A DNA stretch of 64,000 nucleotides. Source: Akebia trifoliata. Lineage: Eukaryota > Streptophyta > Magnoliopsida > Ranunculales > Lardizabalaceae. The translations under genes were made by a program, and so were the position numbers. Shown piece by piece: positions 1-12,335 of this stretch (position 1 is the first letter of the stretch; each line of letters starts with the position of its first letter). The notes beneath the pieces were generated by a model, which saw nothing but the letters and a program-made list of their open reading frames with translations, did not search any database and was not told where the DNA came from. The stretch spans positions 13,413,092 to 13,477,091 of the forward strand of contig CM030711.1 in NCBI GenBank assembly GCA_017979445.1. Direction: 5' to 3'.

Positions 1-1554
1 GAGTTGAAATGTTGGTTTAGGATTTTAGAGAAATTCCATGGATGGAGTACCCTTGGATCCATAACCTTAATGCATGTTTGTTTAGCTAGAAACTTAGTGT
101 TTTAACCTCATCAAGAGAGTTACACATTTCTTCATCATAGCCAAACATGTGTGAGGTGTGTGCATAGTGTATATTATGATGCATGATATGAGAATGGGTT
201 AAAAAGGACTTCAACCTCCATCCTTTCGACCAAACCGCCTCAAGCATTCCATGCCCAAGGTTGAGGTTAAATCTACTCGGGATGAAGGAGGGTTCTCCAT
301 TACATCCTAAGGGTTTCTAAAAAAAAAAGGGAGGGTTAGAGGAAGAAAATGCAAGTTAAAAGAAAATAAATAAACAACTACTATCCCACCTTGTCCTCTT
401 GGAAGTCTTGAATGAACTTGAGCTTGAGAGGTGAACTTGAGAGTTGAAGAATGTAGTTGAGGATGGGTTGAGAGAGTTGAAGGTTGAGAGATGGGGGCTT
501 GAGAGCATGAGTTGTTCATGAAAAATGAGGGTATTTATAGAGTTTTTGGAGAAATTTTGGGGATAAAGTGGTCCAACCCTAAAAATAAAAAAAATGGACA
601 TGAGCTTTAGGTTGTTTCTTTTTGGATTTTCCATTTGTATGAGGGTAAAGATGACATTTGTGAAAAAATCCTAAAAGCATTCTTTGATCTTTGGTTTTTT
701 GATAAATAGAGGTGAGAAAACAAAAGTACTTTTGGGAGGATGAATAAGGGAGTGACATGTGTAAAGGTCGAGTGGTAGGTAAAAAGTAGATCTTGGTTCA
801 TTTGTAAATAACAAATAAAGCAAGGGTAGAAGTATAATTTTTTAAATGGACCAATGGGAGAACAAAAGTACTTTTGGGAGGGTGAATAGGAGCATGACAT
901 GTGTAAAAGTGAATTGGTAGGTGAAAAGTAGATCTTGGTTCATTTGTAAATAACAAATAAAACAATGGTGGAAGTATAATTTTGAAATGGACCAATAGGA
1001 GAACTCCATGTATGTACTTGAAGATTCTCACCTTTTGAGGGCATAATGGGAAGTTCTCTTACCTTTATGGATTATTTCCAAAGACTAAATAACCTTTTTA
1101 ATTTGACTAGACTTTTTGATAAGGGCATTCTTGAGTTTTCACAAAAGAAAAGTTGACTCTCCAATTAGATGATGCATTGGGTATTGGGGGCTTATGAGGA
1201 TCAACATGTGTCATCTTGTGAAGGGGTATGAGAGAATGGGTTTGGTATTGGGCTTAGAGAATGGATTTTTTTTGGGGCTTAGGTTGGGCTAGAAAATGGA
1301 TTTAGGTTATGGGTTTAGAATGGCCTTGGGTTTTGGGCTTAGGTTGGGCTAGGAAATGGATTTAGGTTATGGGTTTAGAATGGTATTGGATTTTGGGCTT
1401 AGGTTGAAAGGAGGCTTTGTCTTGGACTTAGGTTGGATTAGGAAATGGACCTTGGTTGTGGTATAGGTGATGGAGCGGTGAATGAAAATGGTTACGAGTT
1501 AGGGATAAGGTTGAGCATGCAAACTATATGACATGATGTATATATGTATGTATG
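1..1554 (-). repeat. Minus-strand Tat-type LTR fragment (copy X1)
   Basis: The stretch from about 905 to 1540 reappears with few mismatches at 8862-9525. The second copy runs on to a canonical minus-strand LTR start (TGTAAACACCCC on the complement, ending at 9642), so X1 is read as the same minus-strand LTR lacking its first ~110 bases. It is cut at 1555 by a plus-strand LTR start. It contains a 142-bp tandem duplication (719-1002) and 61-bp repeats around 1275-1400 with the core GGGCTTAGGTTGGGCTAG. The window begins inside it, so its other end is not visible. Open frames here are not gene-like. Confidence 0.6.
719..1002. repeat. 142-bp tandem duplication inside LTR fragment X1
   Basis: Two head-to-tail copies begin with CAAAAGTACTTTTGGGAG at 721 and 863. 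Both continue through AGTAGATCTTGGTTCATTTG and the same downstream bases. Only the second unit is represented in the X2 fragment at 8862, so X2 may start inside this duplication. Confidence 0.85.
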
Positions 1555-4500
1555 TGTAAACACCCCATTTTTGCATCCGCCTGACTTGGTGATCCGTCAC
1601 CCGGTTGTTGTGGATTCCTAATGATGAGCGCAAAGAATTCGAAAGTTTGTGAGAAGTCTCCTTCCAATTCCTTCTACCTTCTAATTTTATTCTATTCTTT
1701 CTCTTTGCCACGCGACATAGAATTACGCACGCTTAAGATCGCTACACCATACACTCAACTTAGCAAGCACGTACACTTAGGCTCGCTACACATTTGGACA
1801 ACTTAGAGACCTCGCTACGCTAGGAAAACATGACCTCGAGACTTAGAAATAATCACGTTGCAATTGAAAGAAACTTCAAGCCAAAATTCACTCAAATGGA
1901 TAAAAATCAAAATGACGAAAATACCCCTCATGAATTTCTGACCTCCGAAAAGTCTCGAAAGTACTTTCATTGTACTCAGAATAGGATTTCGAGTCTAACG
2001 GTACCCAAATCGATGAAATTGAAAAATTTATGAAAAAATTGAAAAATGGCCAAAATGCCCCTCGACCTCCAAACCCAACTTAGAAATCTCGATCCTTAGG
2101 AAAATATAATAAAAATTAAAATTAATTCAAAATTAAACAATTAAAATCTGATTCACAATTTAAACAATTAATTTGAAAACTTTAAACCGAAATTTAATCA
2201 ACCCATTAACGTTTAAATAAAAATCCAAGCAATTGATAATACTTAAATCAAACTCTAATTGGCCAATCAACATGTAAATTAAAAGCGATCAACCAACCAA
2301 AGATAAAATCGACTAATCGACATTCAAATCAACTAATCAACTTGAAATTAAAATCCAAATCAACAATTCAAATTTAAACAATTAAAAAGTAAAACTCAAA
2401 TTAAAAATTAAACAATTAAGATCAAATATTTAAAATTAAACAATTAAAATTTAAATCAACATTCAATCCAGAAGTTAATTAACCTATCAAGTTAAAGTCA
2501 AACCAAAATTAAAATTATAACTTAATCCATCAACCAAAATTAAAAATCAAAATGCAATCAAAGATTAGCCACCAATGCACCACGTGTTGCGAAGTATGGG
2601 ATCATGATCCCTTTCCTTCTAAACTCAAAAAGAGAGATATTCTCTCTATTGGTTCGGTCAAAGAAAGAAGTAGATAAAAGAAAAAAGAAAAGAAACAAAT
2701 AAACAAAAATGGAAAGAAAATAACTAAAACAAAGAAAGTGAAAGAATAGAAAAAAAAGTAAGAGTGTTATAAAAGGGAGAGAGATTTCTCTCTTGGGAGG
2801 GCTGATCTTTGGTCAATTTCTTCTCTCTTACAACTCACACGATGGCCAGTAAAAAAGAAAGAAAAAATTCAGAAAAGCAAAAAAGGAAAAAACAGCCAAG
2901 GAGGTCTGACGTTTTGGACAGCCAAGGGGGCTCTCTTGACCTTCTCTCTCACAAACAACAAAGAGGAAGAAGACTTTCCTCCCCAACGTGAAAGGTAGAA
3001 AAGAGAGAAGGACTCACCTCTCCATTAGAATCACAGCAGCCACCATCTCCTCCAAAAACTTCATCACAGCACCTATCGTGCCATCTTCTTCTCCATTTTG
3101 ACAGCTACCTTGACTGCCATTGATGTTGTCTTCATCCCCAACTGAACATAGCCTTCCTTATATCACCTCACACAGCCATTGAAATCAGCCCCCATACCTT
3201 CACATTCTATTCTTCGTTTTATCCCTTCTTCAACCCCAAACGGCCTCCACCTGCAGCCTTCATTACAACACCCAAGCCCCCTCTTGAATGCCTCTATTTC
3301 AGCCCCATTAACAGCCCCAACGGCAGCCCCAAACACCCTCTCTCTCAGCCCTCTTCTTCTTCGTCATAACAGCCTCCATTAATAGCCCCCACACGTCCTC
3401 TAGCAGCCTCCATTAACGCCTCCTTATAGAAACCCCACACGTCTTCCAGCAGCTCTTATTGACCAACACTCTCTCTCAGTCAACACTCCTTTGACGACCT
3501 TCTCATCACTACCATCCATTAACAGCCCCATTTCAGTCCAAACTCTGTCCCAAAAACCTGCCCCATGCAGCCATGAAGCAATCCCAAAAATCACCTCGTC
3601 CCAGCCATTGAAGCATCCACAGAGATCACCTAGTAGCAGCCCATCACAGCACCATTCTACCTCTTCTTTCCTCATGTGTTGGCAGCCCTCTCTCTCACCC
3701 CATTATATTCACGGGATTTGTAGCTTATTCATTCTCACAAGCTCTTGATGGACTAAACGTGAAGGAATACTCACAACAGCCATCCCTTTCTTAAGCAGCA
3801 ATTTCGTCTTTCAATTCTCGCAAGTGGTAAGTGTATTTATTCATTTTTTTTCTCTTCTTTTCTCCTTCTCCTTGGATCGTCATTTCATGTGTGGGTTTTC
3901 TTCATGAGTGTTAATTTGAACGTTTGCGGAAACCAACTCACTGATTTGTGCGTGTTAGAAGTTTAAAAAAAAAAAAATTTATAATATGCAAGTGAGTCCA
4001 CTCGCTAAATTGTTGAGCACATAGGGATTTAAAATTGATTTTTCATATATGTAAGTGAGTTCACTCGCTGAGTTTTGTGCACATAGGGATTCAAAATTGA
4101 TTTTTTAATATGGGTGTGAGTCAACTCACTGAGTTTCGTGCATATGGGAGGTTTTAAAGTTGGATTTTTATTCGCTTGCCATGTGGGTCAATTCACTGAT
4201 TTGTGTGAGTATGGGAATTTCTAAGTTGGATTTTTAATGAAGTTGCAACTGAGTCGACTCACTGCCTTTTCGTATACATGGAAATTTAAAATCATTTTCT
4301 TATAAAATGGGCATGAGTTAACTCACTGATTTGTGTGCTCATATGGGTTTAAAATCGATTTTCTTTTTAATAATGGGTATCGAGTTAACTCGCTGACTTA
4401 TGTGCATTAGGAGTTTAGGATTAACATTTTTTATTAACTTGCCATGCTAGTTAACTCACTAATTTGTGTGCTCATATGGGTAAAATCGATTTTCCTTTTA

Positions 4501-5408
4501 ATATTTTCACGTGAGTTAACTCACTGATTTCTATATACATTGGAATTCCAATGTATTGTGAAAACTTATTTTACTGTTCAAAATGTTGTTGATGAGTCGA
4601 CTCGCCGATTTATGTTCACGTGACAAAAATGGATTCTTGAAGATTCACAACTTACTAATCTTGGGGATTTATGGATTTTTCTTTGATTTGGTGATTTTTC
4701 TAAGATCATGATTTTCTATTTTTGGAAAGTTAATATTTGTAAATTGCGAATTTGGGAAACCCAATTTTGATCATTTTCTAATTTGGAAAACCCCTTTTTC
4801 AAATTTCTAATTTTGATCTCTCAATTTAGGAAATTTCTAATTTCTAATTTAGAAATTTCGTGAATTCCCAAATTAGAAGTTTCATATTATCAGTTTTCTA
4901 CGTTAGAAAGTTTTCACAAATTCCTATTTTAGTTTAATCAGAAAATCATTGTATATTTGGATTTGTGATGGAAATGTTGCCACGTGGACCTTAGAGCATA
5001 GATCGGGATCAAGGCTTTTTCAAATATTTCCATTTAGTGCAAAATTAGAGAATTATGTGATATTTGGGGAATATTGGCCTTGAGATTCGTTTAGCACATG
5101 TGATATAATTTGATGATGATTGGACCATAATCTTGACTTTAGTCTCTACCTGTTGACCGTAGAATAGCTTGGATCGTAGTAGAGACCGATCATCTCGATC
5201 GGGCGGGTTCGGTGCCTAACACCTTCCGAAACCCGTAATCTGACCCCTTACCTATTTCTCTGATTCATAGACCGATCCGATCAATTTCGGAGTCATTTAT
5301 GCTTCCTAGACCTAAACTAGGTGGCGATTCCTTATTCCCTAAAAGTCCCCAATTTACCAATCGGACCCCTATCCACAATTTGGTGGAAAATGGGTCGAGG
5401 CGATTTCA
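1555..5408 (+). mobile_element. Long LTR of a Tat-lineage Ty3/gypsy element (Y)
   Basis: It starts TGTAAACACCCCATTTTTGC and ends GGCGATTTCA, so it has TG...CA ends. It is followed after one base by TGGCGACTCCGCTG, a primer-binding-site-like sequence. The 3' portion carries the Tat/Ogre LTR hallmark GGTGCCTAACACCTTCC near 5211 and AACTAGGTGGCGA near 5317. Inside are an AT-rich block of AATTAAACAATTAAAA type (2100-2560), a CT-rich stretch (2780-3800) and an array of palindromes (3925-4610). At ~3.85 kb it fits the very long LTRs of Tat elements. Short open frames within are low-complexity and not supported as genes. Confidence 0.8.
3925..4610. repeat. Array of ~10 diverged 60-70 bp units with a GAGTNNACTC dyad
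   Basis: About ten tandem, diverged units each begin with a variant of TGAGTTAACTCACTGATTTG. The units lie near 3935, 3990, 4053, 4116, 4183, 4250, 4313, 4380, 4446, 4511 and 4593. Most units keep a perfect or near-perfect palindrome (GAGTCGACTC, GAGTTAACTC, GAGTCAACTC) followed by GTGCNCATAGGG and a T-rich spacer. The related LTR relic at 9643-12335 does not show this array in the matching position. Confidence 0.8.
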
Positions 5409-5409
5409 G

Positions 5410-5428
5410 TGGCGACTCCGCTGTGGAC
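5410..5428 (+). other. Primer-binding site of Tat element Y
   Basis: TGGCGACTCCGCTGTGGAC lies one base after the LTR end. It begins with TGG, as a site complementary to a tRNA CCA tail must. Position and sequence type are those of Tat/Ogre elements. I do not assign the priming tRNA from the sequence alone. Confidence 0.65.
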
Positions 5429-6567
5429 TTTAGGGTCAAACTTGACCCGATCCAAGACTATCCTTAGGTTGACCTTTTGCTCGAGTCAACCCAGTTGACT
5501 CAATGAGACTCTCGGATTAGGTTAGATTTTGTCCTTTTTTCATTGGGTTGTGATTGGATGTAATTGATTATTGTATTCGTTGTGATTCGTTTGATGATGG
5601 GATGTATGTGGCTTGTATGGTTGGATATTCTCGAAAACGCCCCGGGCGCACTTTGTCCCTTTGCACACACTCACGAGCATGCATATTCATGTTTGCATCA
5701 CGACATGTCCGTATAAATCCCGTAGTCGGATCCAAGCTAACCCTGTCTTTCGAGACACGGGGGATGACAGTGAATGCTACAACTTCAGTACAGTACATTC
5801 GGGTATATCAAACTGGAGCACCACGTACTGCTTGACCAAGTGAAACTGGGATAGTATATCGGTGTTCCGAGCTGAAGTAACCTAAGCTTTGTCCCAACCT
5901 AGCCTCAATCATATAGTGAGCTTAGAACCTTGAACTTAAGTGCGGTCCTATTAGGCCACGACTCGAATCGATCATGAGTGCTCCCGGGTTGCTCCCTTTA
6001 ATCTAACCAAAATGTAAGTGGGCGGATCGATCCACACCGTTCAAATTAAACCCGCAATATCAATCCGACCCAATTGATAAAATGCATCAATCAATTTGAA
6101 CCAATTAAATCAGTTAGCCCAATTGGCAAATGGATCTAACCGAACAACATCAAGCCGGTTTGACCAATTGATTTTTTTAGGTTTAAAGATTCAATCTAAC
6201 TCATACCAAAGATATGCAATCAGGAGGTTAAACTAACTAGTTTGACCCAAGGTTCAACCCCAACTAGGGGTAGACCCGTAATTAACTTCTTTCACCCTTG
6301 TGGTCTTTATAGGCTTATAATGCATTTGGACTTAATGTTTACAACCGGACTTGGGCTAAATCATGTCAAATTTCTTTTTATCATGTGGTTAAGAATCCAA
6401 CCTTTCGAGTCAATAGTTGATCCTGATCTACTTCTAATTAGGTAATAATTGCTCCTAAGCGTTCTAAACCAACCGTGCCACTTTGGGTCCGTGAAAAGAG
6501 TCGTCTCACCAGAGTACCTTTGTCAAGCCCAAATAGTCAACACTCTCCACAAAAAGAAACAAGTACA
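5429..6567 (+). mobile_element. Untranslated leader of Tat element Y
   Basis: This is the interval between the primer-binding site and the gag start. No long frame is open and similar to a known protein. It is less AT-rich than the flanking LTR and holds strings such as CTTTCGAGACACGGGGGATG. Tat elements commonly have a long leader here, sometimes with an extra ORF; none is intact in this copy. Confidence 0.5.
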
Positions 6568-8026
6568 ATGGATGAAGCAACACTCCGTCAGATTTTGGAC
6601 TCCTTTCAAGCGCAGATTATTGCTTCTGTCCAGATACAAATTGAGGTCCTGAAAATTGAAAAGAAAAAAGATAAAGTTGTAGAACCTCAAGCCGTGTTTG
6701 ACCTGGTTGAAGATTTTGAAGATGATCAAGTGCCCTTTGACCCTGTATTAGCTCATCGAATAACTCAAGTAGAAACTACATTGAAGAATATCAAGGATCC
6801 TGATGATCTCGTCCTTGGATTAGGGGCAATGACATTATTTCCTACAGTCCATCTGCCAGAAAAATTCACAATGCCAGATATGGATAAATTTGATGGGACT
6901 GGCTGCCCTAGGACTCATTTGAAAATATATGTCAGCATCATGCAGTCTCAAGGTTTGAGTGAAGAACAGATGGCCCAACTTTTTCAGAGAACCTTACAGG
7001 TCCTGCCTTACGCTGGTTAATGTCACTGGACTCGTCTCGAGTAAGAACATGGCATGAATTGATGAAAGAGTTCATTGGTCGATACTCCTTTAACACGGAC
7101 ATTGAACTCACAAGAAGAGATCTAGAAATGACTAAGCAGAAGCCTGGGGAAACCTTCACAGAATTCATTGCTCGATGGAGAGCTAAAGCCGCTTAGTTAT
7201 GGGACCGACCTCAAGAAAAAGAGCAAGTTGAGATCATCCTCAGGAATCTTACTCCCAATTACGCCAAGTACTTGATGCCTCAATACTTGCCTACCTTTCA
7301 ATCTCTCCTTGAAGTCGGAAACCAAGTTGAGGATGCCTATTCTTCGGGACTCTTTGGCAACTCGTCTGAGTCAAAACCCAAACACTTCAAACCTAGTATA
7401 AATTCCTTGCAAGTGGCCCACACCTCTTCTGCTCTAGCTCCTCAAGTCACTCAATCCTCACAAGCCAAGCCCAGGAGACAATTCTCCAATTCAGGATGTC
7501 CCTTAGTGTTGCCTATCAAAAATTAATGAAAAGGGGACTGTTGACACCGTTACAACCCAAGCCGTTGCCTAATCCTCTCCCTCCAAACTTAGACAATAGG
7601 CAATTCTATGAATTCCATCAAATGCCCGGCCATGTTCTTGATAGGTGCATTACCCTTCGCCATGCTATCCAAGACCTTGTCGAACAAGGAAAAGTTACCA
7701 TACCCGCTCCTACCGTGTCTAATGTCAAAACTAACCCTTTGCCTACCTTTCAAAATCAACCCCCTCCTACTCTGAATCTAATATCCATGTCCAAACCCAA
7801 TTCAGTTGACCCAACTTCTTTTATCTGCTTGATTGGTCTTGATAGTGCATCTTTATCGTGCCAGAATAGGTCCATCTACCCTGAGACAGTGACAGAATTG
7901 AAAAGCAAAGAAAGTATTGAAGCAATGGGTCATCCAACATCAAACAAGCTTAAATCAGAACATGAAGGTATGGAAAAAACGGACGAGCCTGAATCATCCC
8001 TTGTGAAGATATCCAAAGTGGCATAG
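6568..8026 (+). pseudogene. Decayed Tat-lineage gag polyprotein gene
   Basis: Encodes the structural (capsid) protein of an LTR retrotransposon. I place the start at the ATG of MDEATLRQILDSFQ. The capsid region has FTMPDMDKFDGTGCPRTHLK, then after a one-base frameshift near 6993 LRWLMSLDSSRVRTWHEL and the segment KPGETFTEFIARWRAKAA. A TAG replaces a codon at 7195-7197. A second frameshift near 7494 leads into YQKLMKRGLLTPLQPKPLP and the Tat-type motif EFHQMPGHVLDRC-TLRHAIQDL, which takes the place of a zinc knuckle; the first cysteine has become tyrosine. The product cannot be made as one protein. No protease, reverse transcriptase or integrase follows, so the copy is either an internal-deletion derivative or a broken element. 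Confidence 0.85.
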
Positions 8027-8861
8027 ACCCCAGCGTTGTGCCTTTTCATTCAGAGTCATATCCCTTTTTGAATTTTTGCTTAAGTGTCAGTTACGTCAGT
8101 CTTTAAATTCAATTGATCAGTTCTATTGTGTTAGGATTTATTAATCTTTAACTTTTAGTCAAATTGGTAGGTCTATGTCTTTTTATTCCAATAAAGTAAA
8201 GAAGCTTTTTATTATCATGAGTATAATAATAATGTGAACATAAAATATAACATGAAGAATGGCTCAAAGCTCACTAATTGAACTTGATAAATATTGGAAT
8301 AGAAGAGTACACTCAAGAAGTGCATACTGGTACTACATTATCCTCAAAAGAACATGAGATTCAGCAGTGTTTTCGCATGGTCTCATGAGGATGTGTTAAA
8401 TGCGAATACCATTTTACCTTTCATCAGAACGGATTACACCAAAATGGACCAGGACTTACAGTCAAGAGTGAACTTCAAAGTCAAAGGTTATCAAGAATGA
8501 TGTAGTTGAAATCATCAACAAAGGTGCCAAAATTCGCAAGAAATGATCCATCATAAAGGACAAAAGATTTTTTCGGAGTCCTAGAAAAATTGAACAGTCG
8601 AATGCAGAAAACTCAGTCATATTCAATTTTACAAAAGAAAATTGAAGGTGGTTTATTCTCAAAAGAAGATCTCATTCAACAAAGCAATCAAGATACCAGG
8701 TTCTTAGAATCCTGACCAGATTAAGTAACTTTCACTAAAGGAGACCTTTTTTTGGCCGAACTATTTGCTTATCTTACCAAGAAAAATATAACTTTCTCTA
8801 GCCCCTCGCAGCCTTTGAAAATAAAAATAAAAATTTTCAATAGCCTTTTTCTTTCTAAAAA
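8027..8861 (+). other. Remnant downstream of gag, no coding signal
   Basis: The stretch contains CCAATAAAGTAAAGAAGC near 8189, which resembles the transcript-end region that follows pol in Tat elements. Otherwise it is AT-rich DNA with many stops in all frames. Its junction with the X2 LTR fragment at about 8862 is abrupt. It probably marks where pol was deleted. Confidence 0.4.
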
Positions 8862-9642
8862 GGTGAATTGGTAGGTGAAAAGTAGATCTTGGTTCATTTG
8901 TAAATAACAAATAAAGCAAGGGTGGAAGTATAATTTTGAAATGGACCAATGGGAGAGCTCCATGTATGTACTTGAAAATTCCCACCTTTTGAGGGCATAA
9001 TGGGAAGTTCTCTTACCTTTATGGATTATTACCAAAGACCAAATAACCTTTTTGATTTGACAAGACTTTTTGAGAAGGGCATTCTTGAGTTTTCACAAAA
9101 GAAAATTTGACTCTCCAATTAGATGATACATTGGGTATTGGGGGCTTATGAGGGATCAACATGTGTCATCTTGTGAAGGGGTATGAGAGAATGGATTTGG
9201 AGTAGGTTTGGTATTGGGCTTAGAGAATGGATTTTGTCTTAGGCTTAGGTTGGGCTAGAAAATGGATTTAGGTTATGGGTTTAGAATGGCCTTGGGTTTT
9301 GGGCTTAGGTTGGGCTAGGAAATGGATTTAGGTTATGGGTTTAGAATGACATTGGGTTTTGGGCTTAGATTGAAAGGTAGGCTTTGTCTTGGGCTTAGGT
9401 TGGATTAGGAAATGGACCTTAGTTGTGGTATAGGTGATGGAGCGGTGAATGGAAAATGGTTACAGGTTAGGGACAAGGTTGAGCATGCAAACTATATGAA
9501 ATGATGTATGTATGTATGTATGCATGAATAATGATGCCAAGTGGCAACGTTGGTCTGTCAAAAGAGCTTGAGTTCTAAATCGGAATCAACTCGAGGAAAT
9601 TTGGATCTTTCTAACGGGTTCGTGCAAATTGGGGTGTTTACA
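8862..9642 (-). repeat. Minus-strand Tat-type LTR fragment (copy X2)
   Basis: 8862-9525 is a direct repeat of 905-1540. On the minus strand it begins at 9642 with TGTAAACACCCCAATTTGC, a clean Tat-type LTR start, and its low-coordinate end is cut at ~8862. No polypurine tract lies next to the LTR start at 9643, so it does not look like an intact 3' LTR. It may be a 5' LTR or a rearranged solo piece inserted in Y-type LTR DNA. Confidence 0.6.
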
Positions 9643-12335
9643 CAAACAATTAAAATTAAAAAATTAAACTCAAACTAAAAATTAAACAATTAAAATTTGA
9701 TCAAAATCAAATTTAAGTTCAAATTAAAAATTACTCAACCAATGAAAATGCAAAATCAAATTAAAAATTAAAAATCAATCAACCAATAAAACCAAAATCA
9801 AAATTTTAACTTTAATTAATCAACCATGCAAAACAAAATTAAAATCCAATCAATTAAATTCTAATCAACTAATCAAATCGAAATTCAAAATCTAATTAAA
9901 AATCAAATAAAAAAAATCATCAACCGATAAAATTCAAAATCCAATCGACAAAATCAAATCACAAACTCATTAATAAGGGACAACCAACGAGGTGAGTATC
10001 GTGAGATCGCTACTCCCATTCTCTCAAAAGGAAAAAAAGAAAGCGTAAAAAACGTGTAAGAAAGAAAAAGGAAATAAAATCTTTTTTTAAAATAGAAACA
10101 TGATTTCTATAAAAGGGAAAACAATACCAACATCTAGAGGAGGATGGTCTTCTTCTCTTCGCATAAACCTTCTCTGATCTCTCTCTGCCCTTCTCCCTCT
10201 CCCTCTCCACGTCTTCTTCTCATAGCTCTCTCCTCTCCAACAAAAATTCAGCACCTTCCTCTTCAGCCTTCCTCTCTCTCTGCTACAATTTCTCATTGAT
10301 ACACCATTAGAGCATCTCCTTAACTCTCCACTGCAACTCCCCTTACCGTACCTCCTCTCCCTCACGTCTCTGCTGCCTTCTATTTCTCTACTCACTGCTG
10401 CAACAACCTTCACATCCCTTATGCCTTTTCTACAGTACACTCATCTCTCTCAGCCCTCATCTTCAACAATGCCTATCCTGCACTTCTCTCTCTCAACCTT
10501 CATTTTCAACAATGCCCATTCGACTAAATACTTATCTTCCTCTTCTCCAAGTGGTGTCTCTATATCCCCTTGGACAGTAAGTAGCTAGAAGCAAAAAAAA
10601 AAGTGAAAGAAACGAAGCAGACTTACCTGGGCAGCAGTCATATTCCCTTCCTCTTAAACACCTTCACACGGTTGTCACCATGATCTTTCTCTTCTCTTAA
10701 TGCCCCTACATAGCCATTACCATGATTTTTCTTTCCTTGTCTTGAACCGGCCAATAGCAGTCATCATCTCGTCATTTTCTTATCCTCTCCGATGTCTCCT
10801 GATATTTTGAGTTTTTTGTCTGAAGGAATTACAACAACCCCGATTTTGTCGTCAAGGTAAATTGGTTAGAGTTATATTATTTATTTTTATTATTTTTTCT
10901 TCTCTTTCTCCTCATGTTTTGTTCTTTGTTCTTGTTCATTCATTTTTTTATCGTTGTATTAGTTTGTTTTAATTATATTAATCATGTGGTTTAGGGGTAA
11001 GTTTATTTTTGTTCTTGAATTCTTTCTCATTAGTTTTTCTCATATTAATGGGATTAAGAATTATATGATTTTTTTTATGAAATTCATAATCACCATACTT
11101 AATTTGATTTTTTTTTTGTGTTTATTTAAATTATTTTGACGATTGGAATAACTCGAATTATTTTGATAAGTTTCATGTTTAGGAATGTATAATTATTCAA
11201 ATTGTAGGATTGCGATAAGTGATATTTGTGCAATGATTTAAAAATGATGCCATGCAATAATTTATTTGTTAAATAGATAAATATTCAAAATGACTCTTTT
11301 GAAAATTTAGAAATTGGCATGTCTCTATCTCTTGTTAATTTTGAAATTTTATCTATTTGAGTAATTTATTGATTTAAAAATTTCATAATCATGATTTGGT
11401 AATTCAAAAATTCATAAATTGCACGTATTTTGAGAATTTTCTATTAAAATTTGTGATATTCTAAATTAAAAATTTTCATGTTCATATTTTCTATTTTCTA
11501 TATTGAAATTTTCGAGTCATATTTTTTATTGTGGAAAATTCATATTTGAAATTTTTTAATATGGAAATTACATGATTTTTTATTTTGGGAAAACATATAT
11601 TCATAAATTTCTAATTTAGAAATTTCATATTTTAGTAATTTTCCAATTTAGAAAATTTTACATTTTCCTATTTGAAAATTTCATGTGCATGGAAATTCAA
11701 CATTCTCTAATTTTGGAATCTGTATTTTCGGAAACCTTCTATTTTGGAGAATTCATTTTTATAAACTTTTAATTTGGGAATTTGTTATATATTCTTCAAA
11801 TTCTAATTTAGGAAACTTCAGATTTTTAATTTAGAAACTTCATAAGTCCCAATTTAACAATTTTCTATTTTCTTATTTAAAGGATTTTCATGAGTTTCTA
11901 TTTTGGACGATTTGGGAAATATTTGCATGTGAATTTTTTTTTTATTGACTTTAGATCATGGGGCTCAAATTAAGGTTTTTTCATATCTTTCCACTTTGCG
12001 CGAAATTAGAGAAATCATGTAATAATTGGAAAATCTTAGTCATAAGATTTGTTTGGTAAATCCGATATAAATTGATGATGATGATTGGACCATAGCTATG
12101 ACCATAGTCTTCTCCGTTGACCATAGGTTAGTCTTGGATCATAGTAGAAACTGATCGTTTTGATTGGGTAAGTTCGATACCTAACACCTTCCTAAATCCA
12201 TAAACTATCATTTTACTCATCTCTTTGATCCATGGATCGATCTATATCTATTTAAAGTTATTTTTGATTCCTAGACCTAAACTAGATAGCGACTCTCTAT
12301 TCCCTAAAAATCCCTAATTTACCAATTGGACCCTT
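9643..12335 (+). repeat. Diverged Y-type LTR relic (Y2)
   Basis: It follows the same order as 1555-5408: AATTAAA-rich block, CT-rich block (10130-10600), T-rich block, then GACCATAGTCTTCTCCGTTG, GATACCTAACACCTTCCTAA and CTAGACCTAAACTAGATAGC, which match the end of LTR Y base by base with substitutions. The first ~550-800 bases and the last ~30 bases are missing, and there is no palindrome array. Divergence from LTR Y is too high for the two to be paired LTRs of one recent insertion. The arginine-rich open frame on the minus strand near 10087-10440 is a by-product of the CT-rich block. Confidence 0.65.

Noticed and set aside
3179..3748. Proline/serine-rich frames on both strands in LTR Y
   Set aside because: They arise from a repetitive CAGCCCC/CTCTCT stretch inside the LTR, overlap one another on opposite strands, and lack a gene context.
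10087..10440. 117-codon arginine-rich minus-strand frame
   Set aside because: It is the complement of a CT-rich stretch in an LTR relic; low complexity and no domain.
1555..12335. One complete element bounded by LTR Y and Y2
   Set aside because: The two LTR copies are too diverged, Y2 lacks its start and the palindrome array, and a separate minus-strand LTR fragment separates them.
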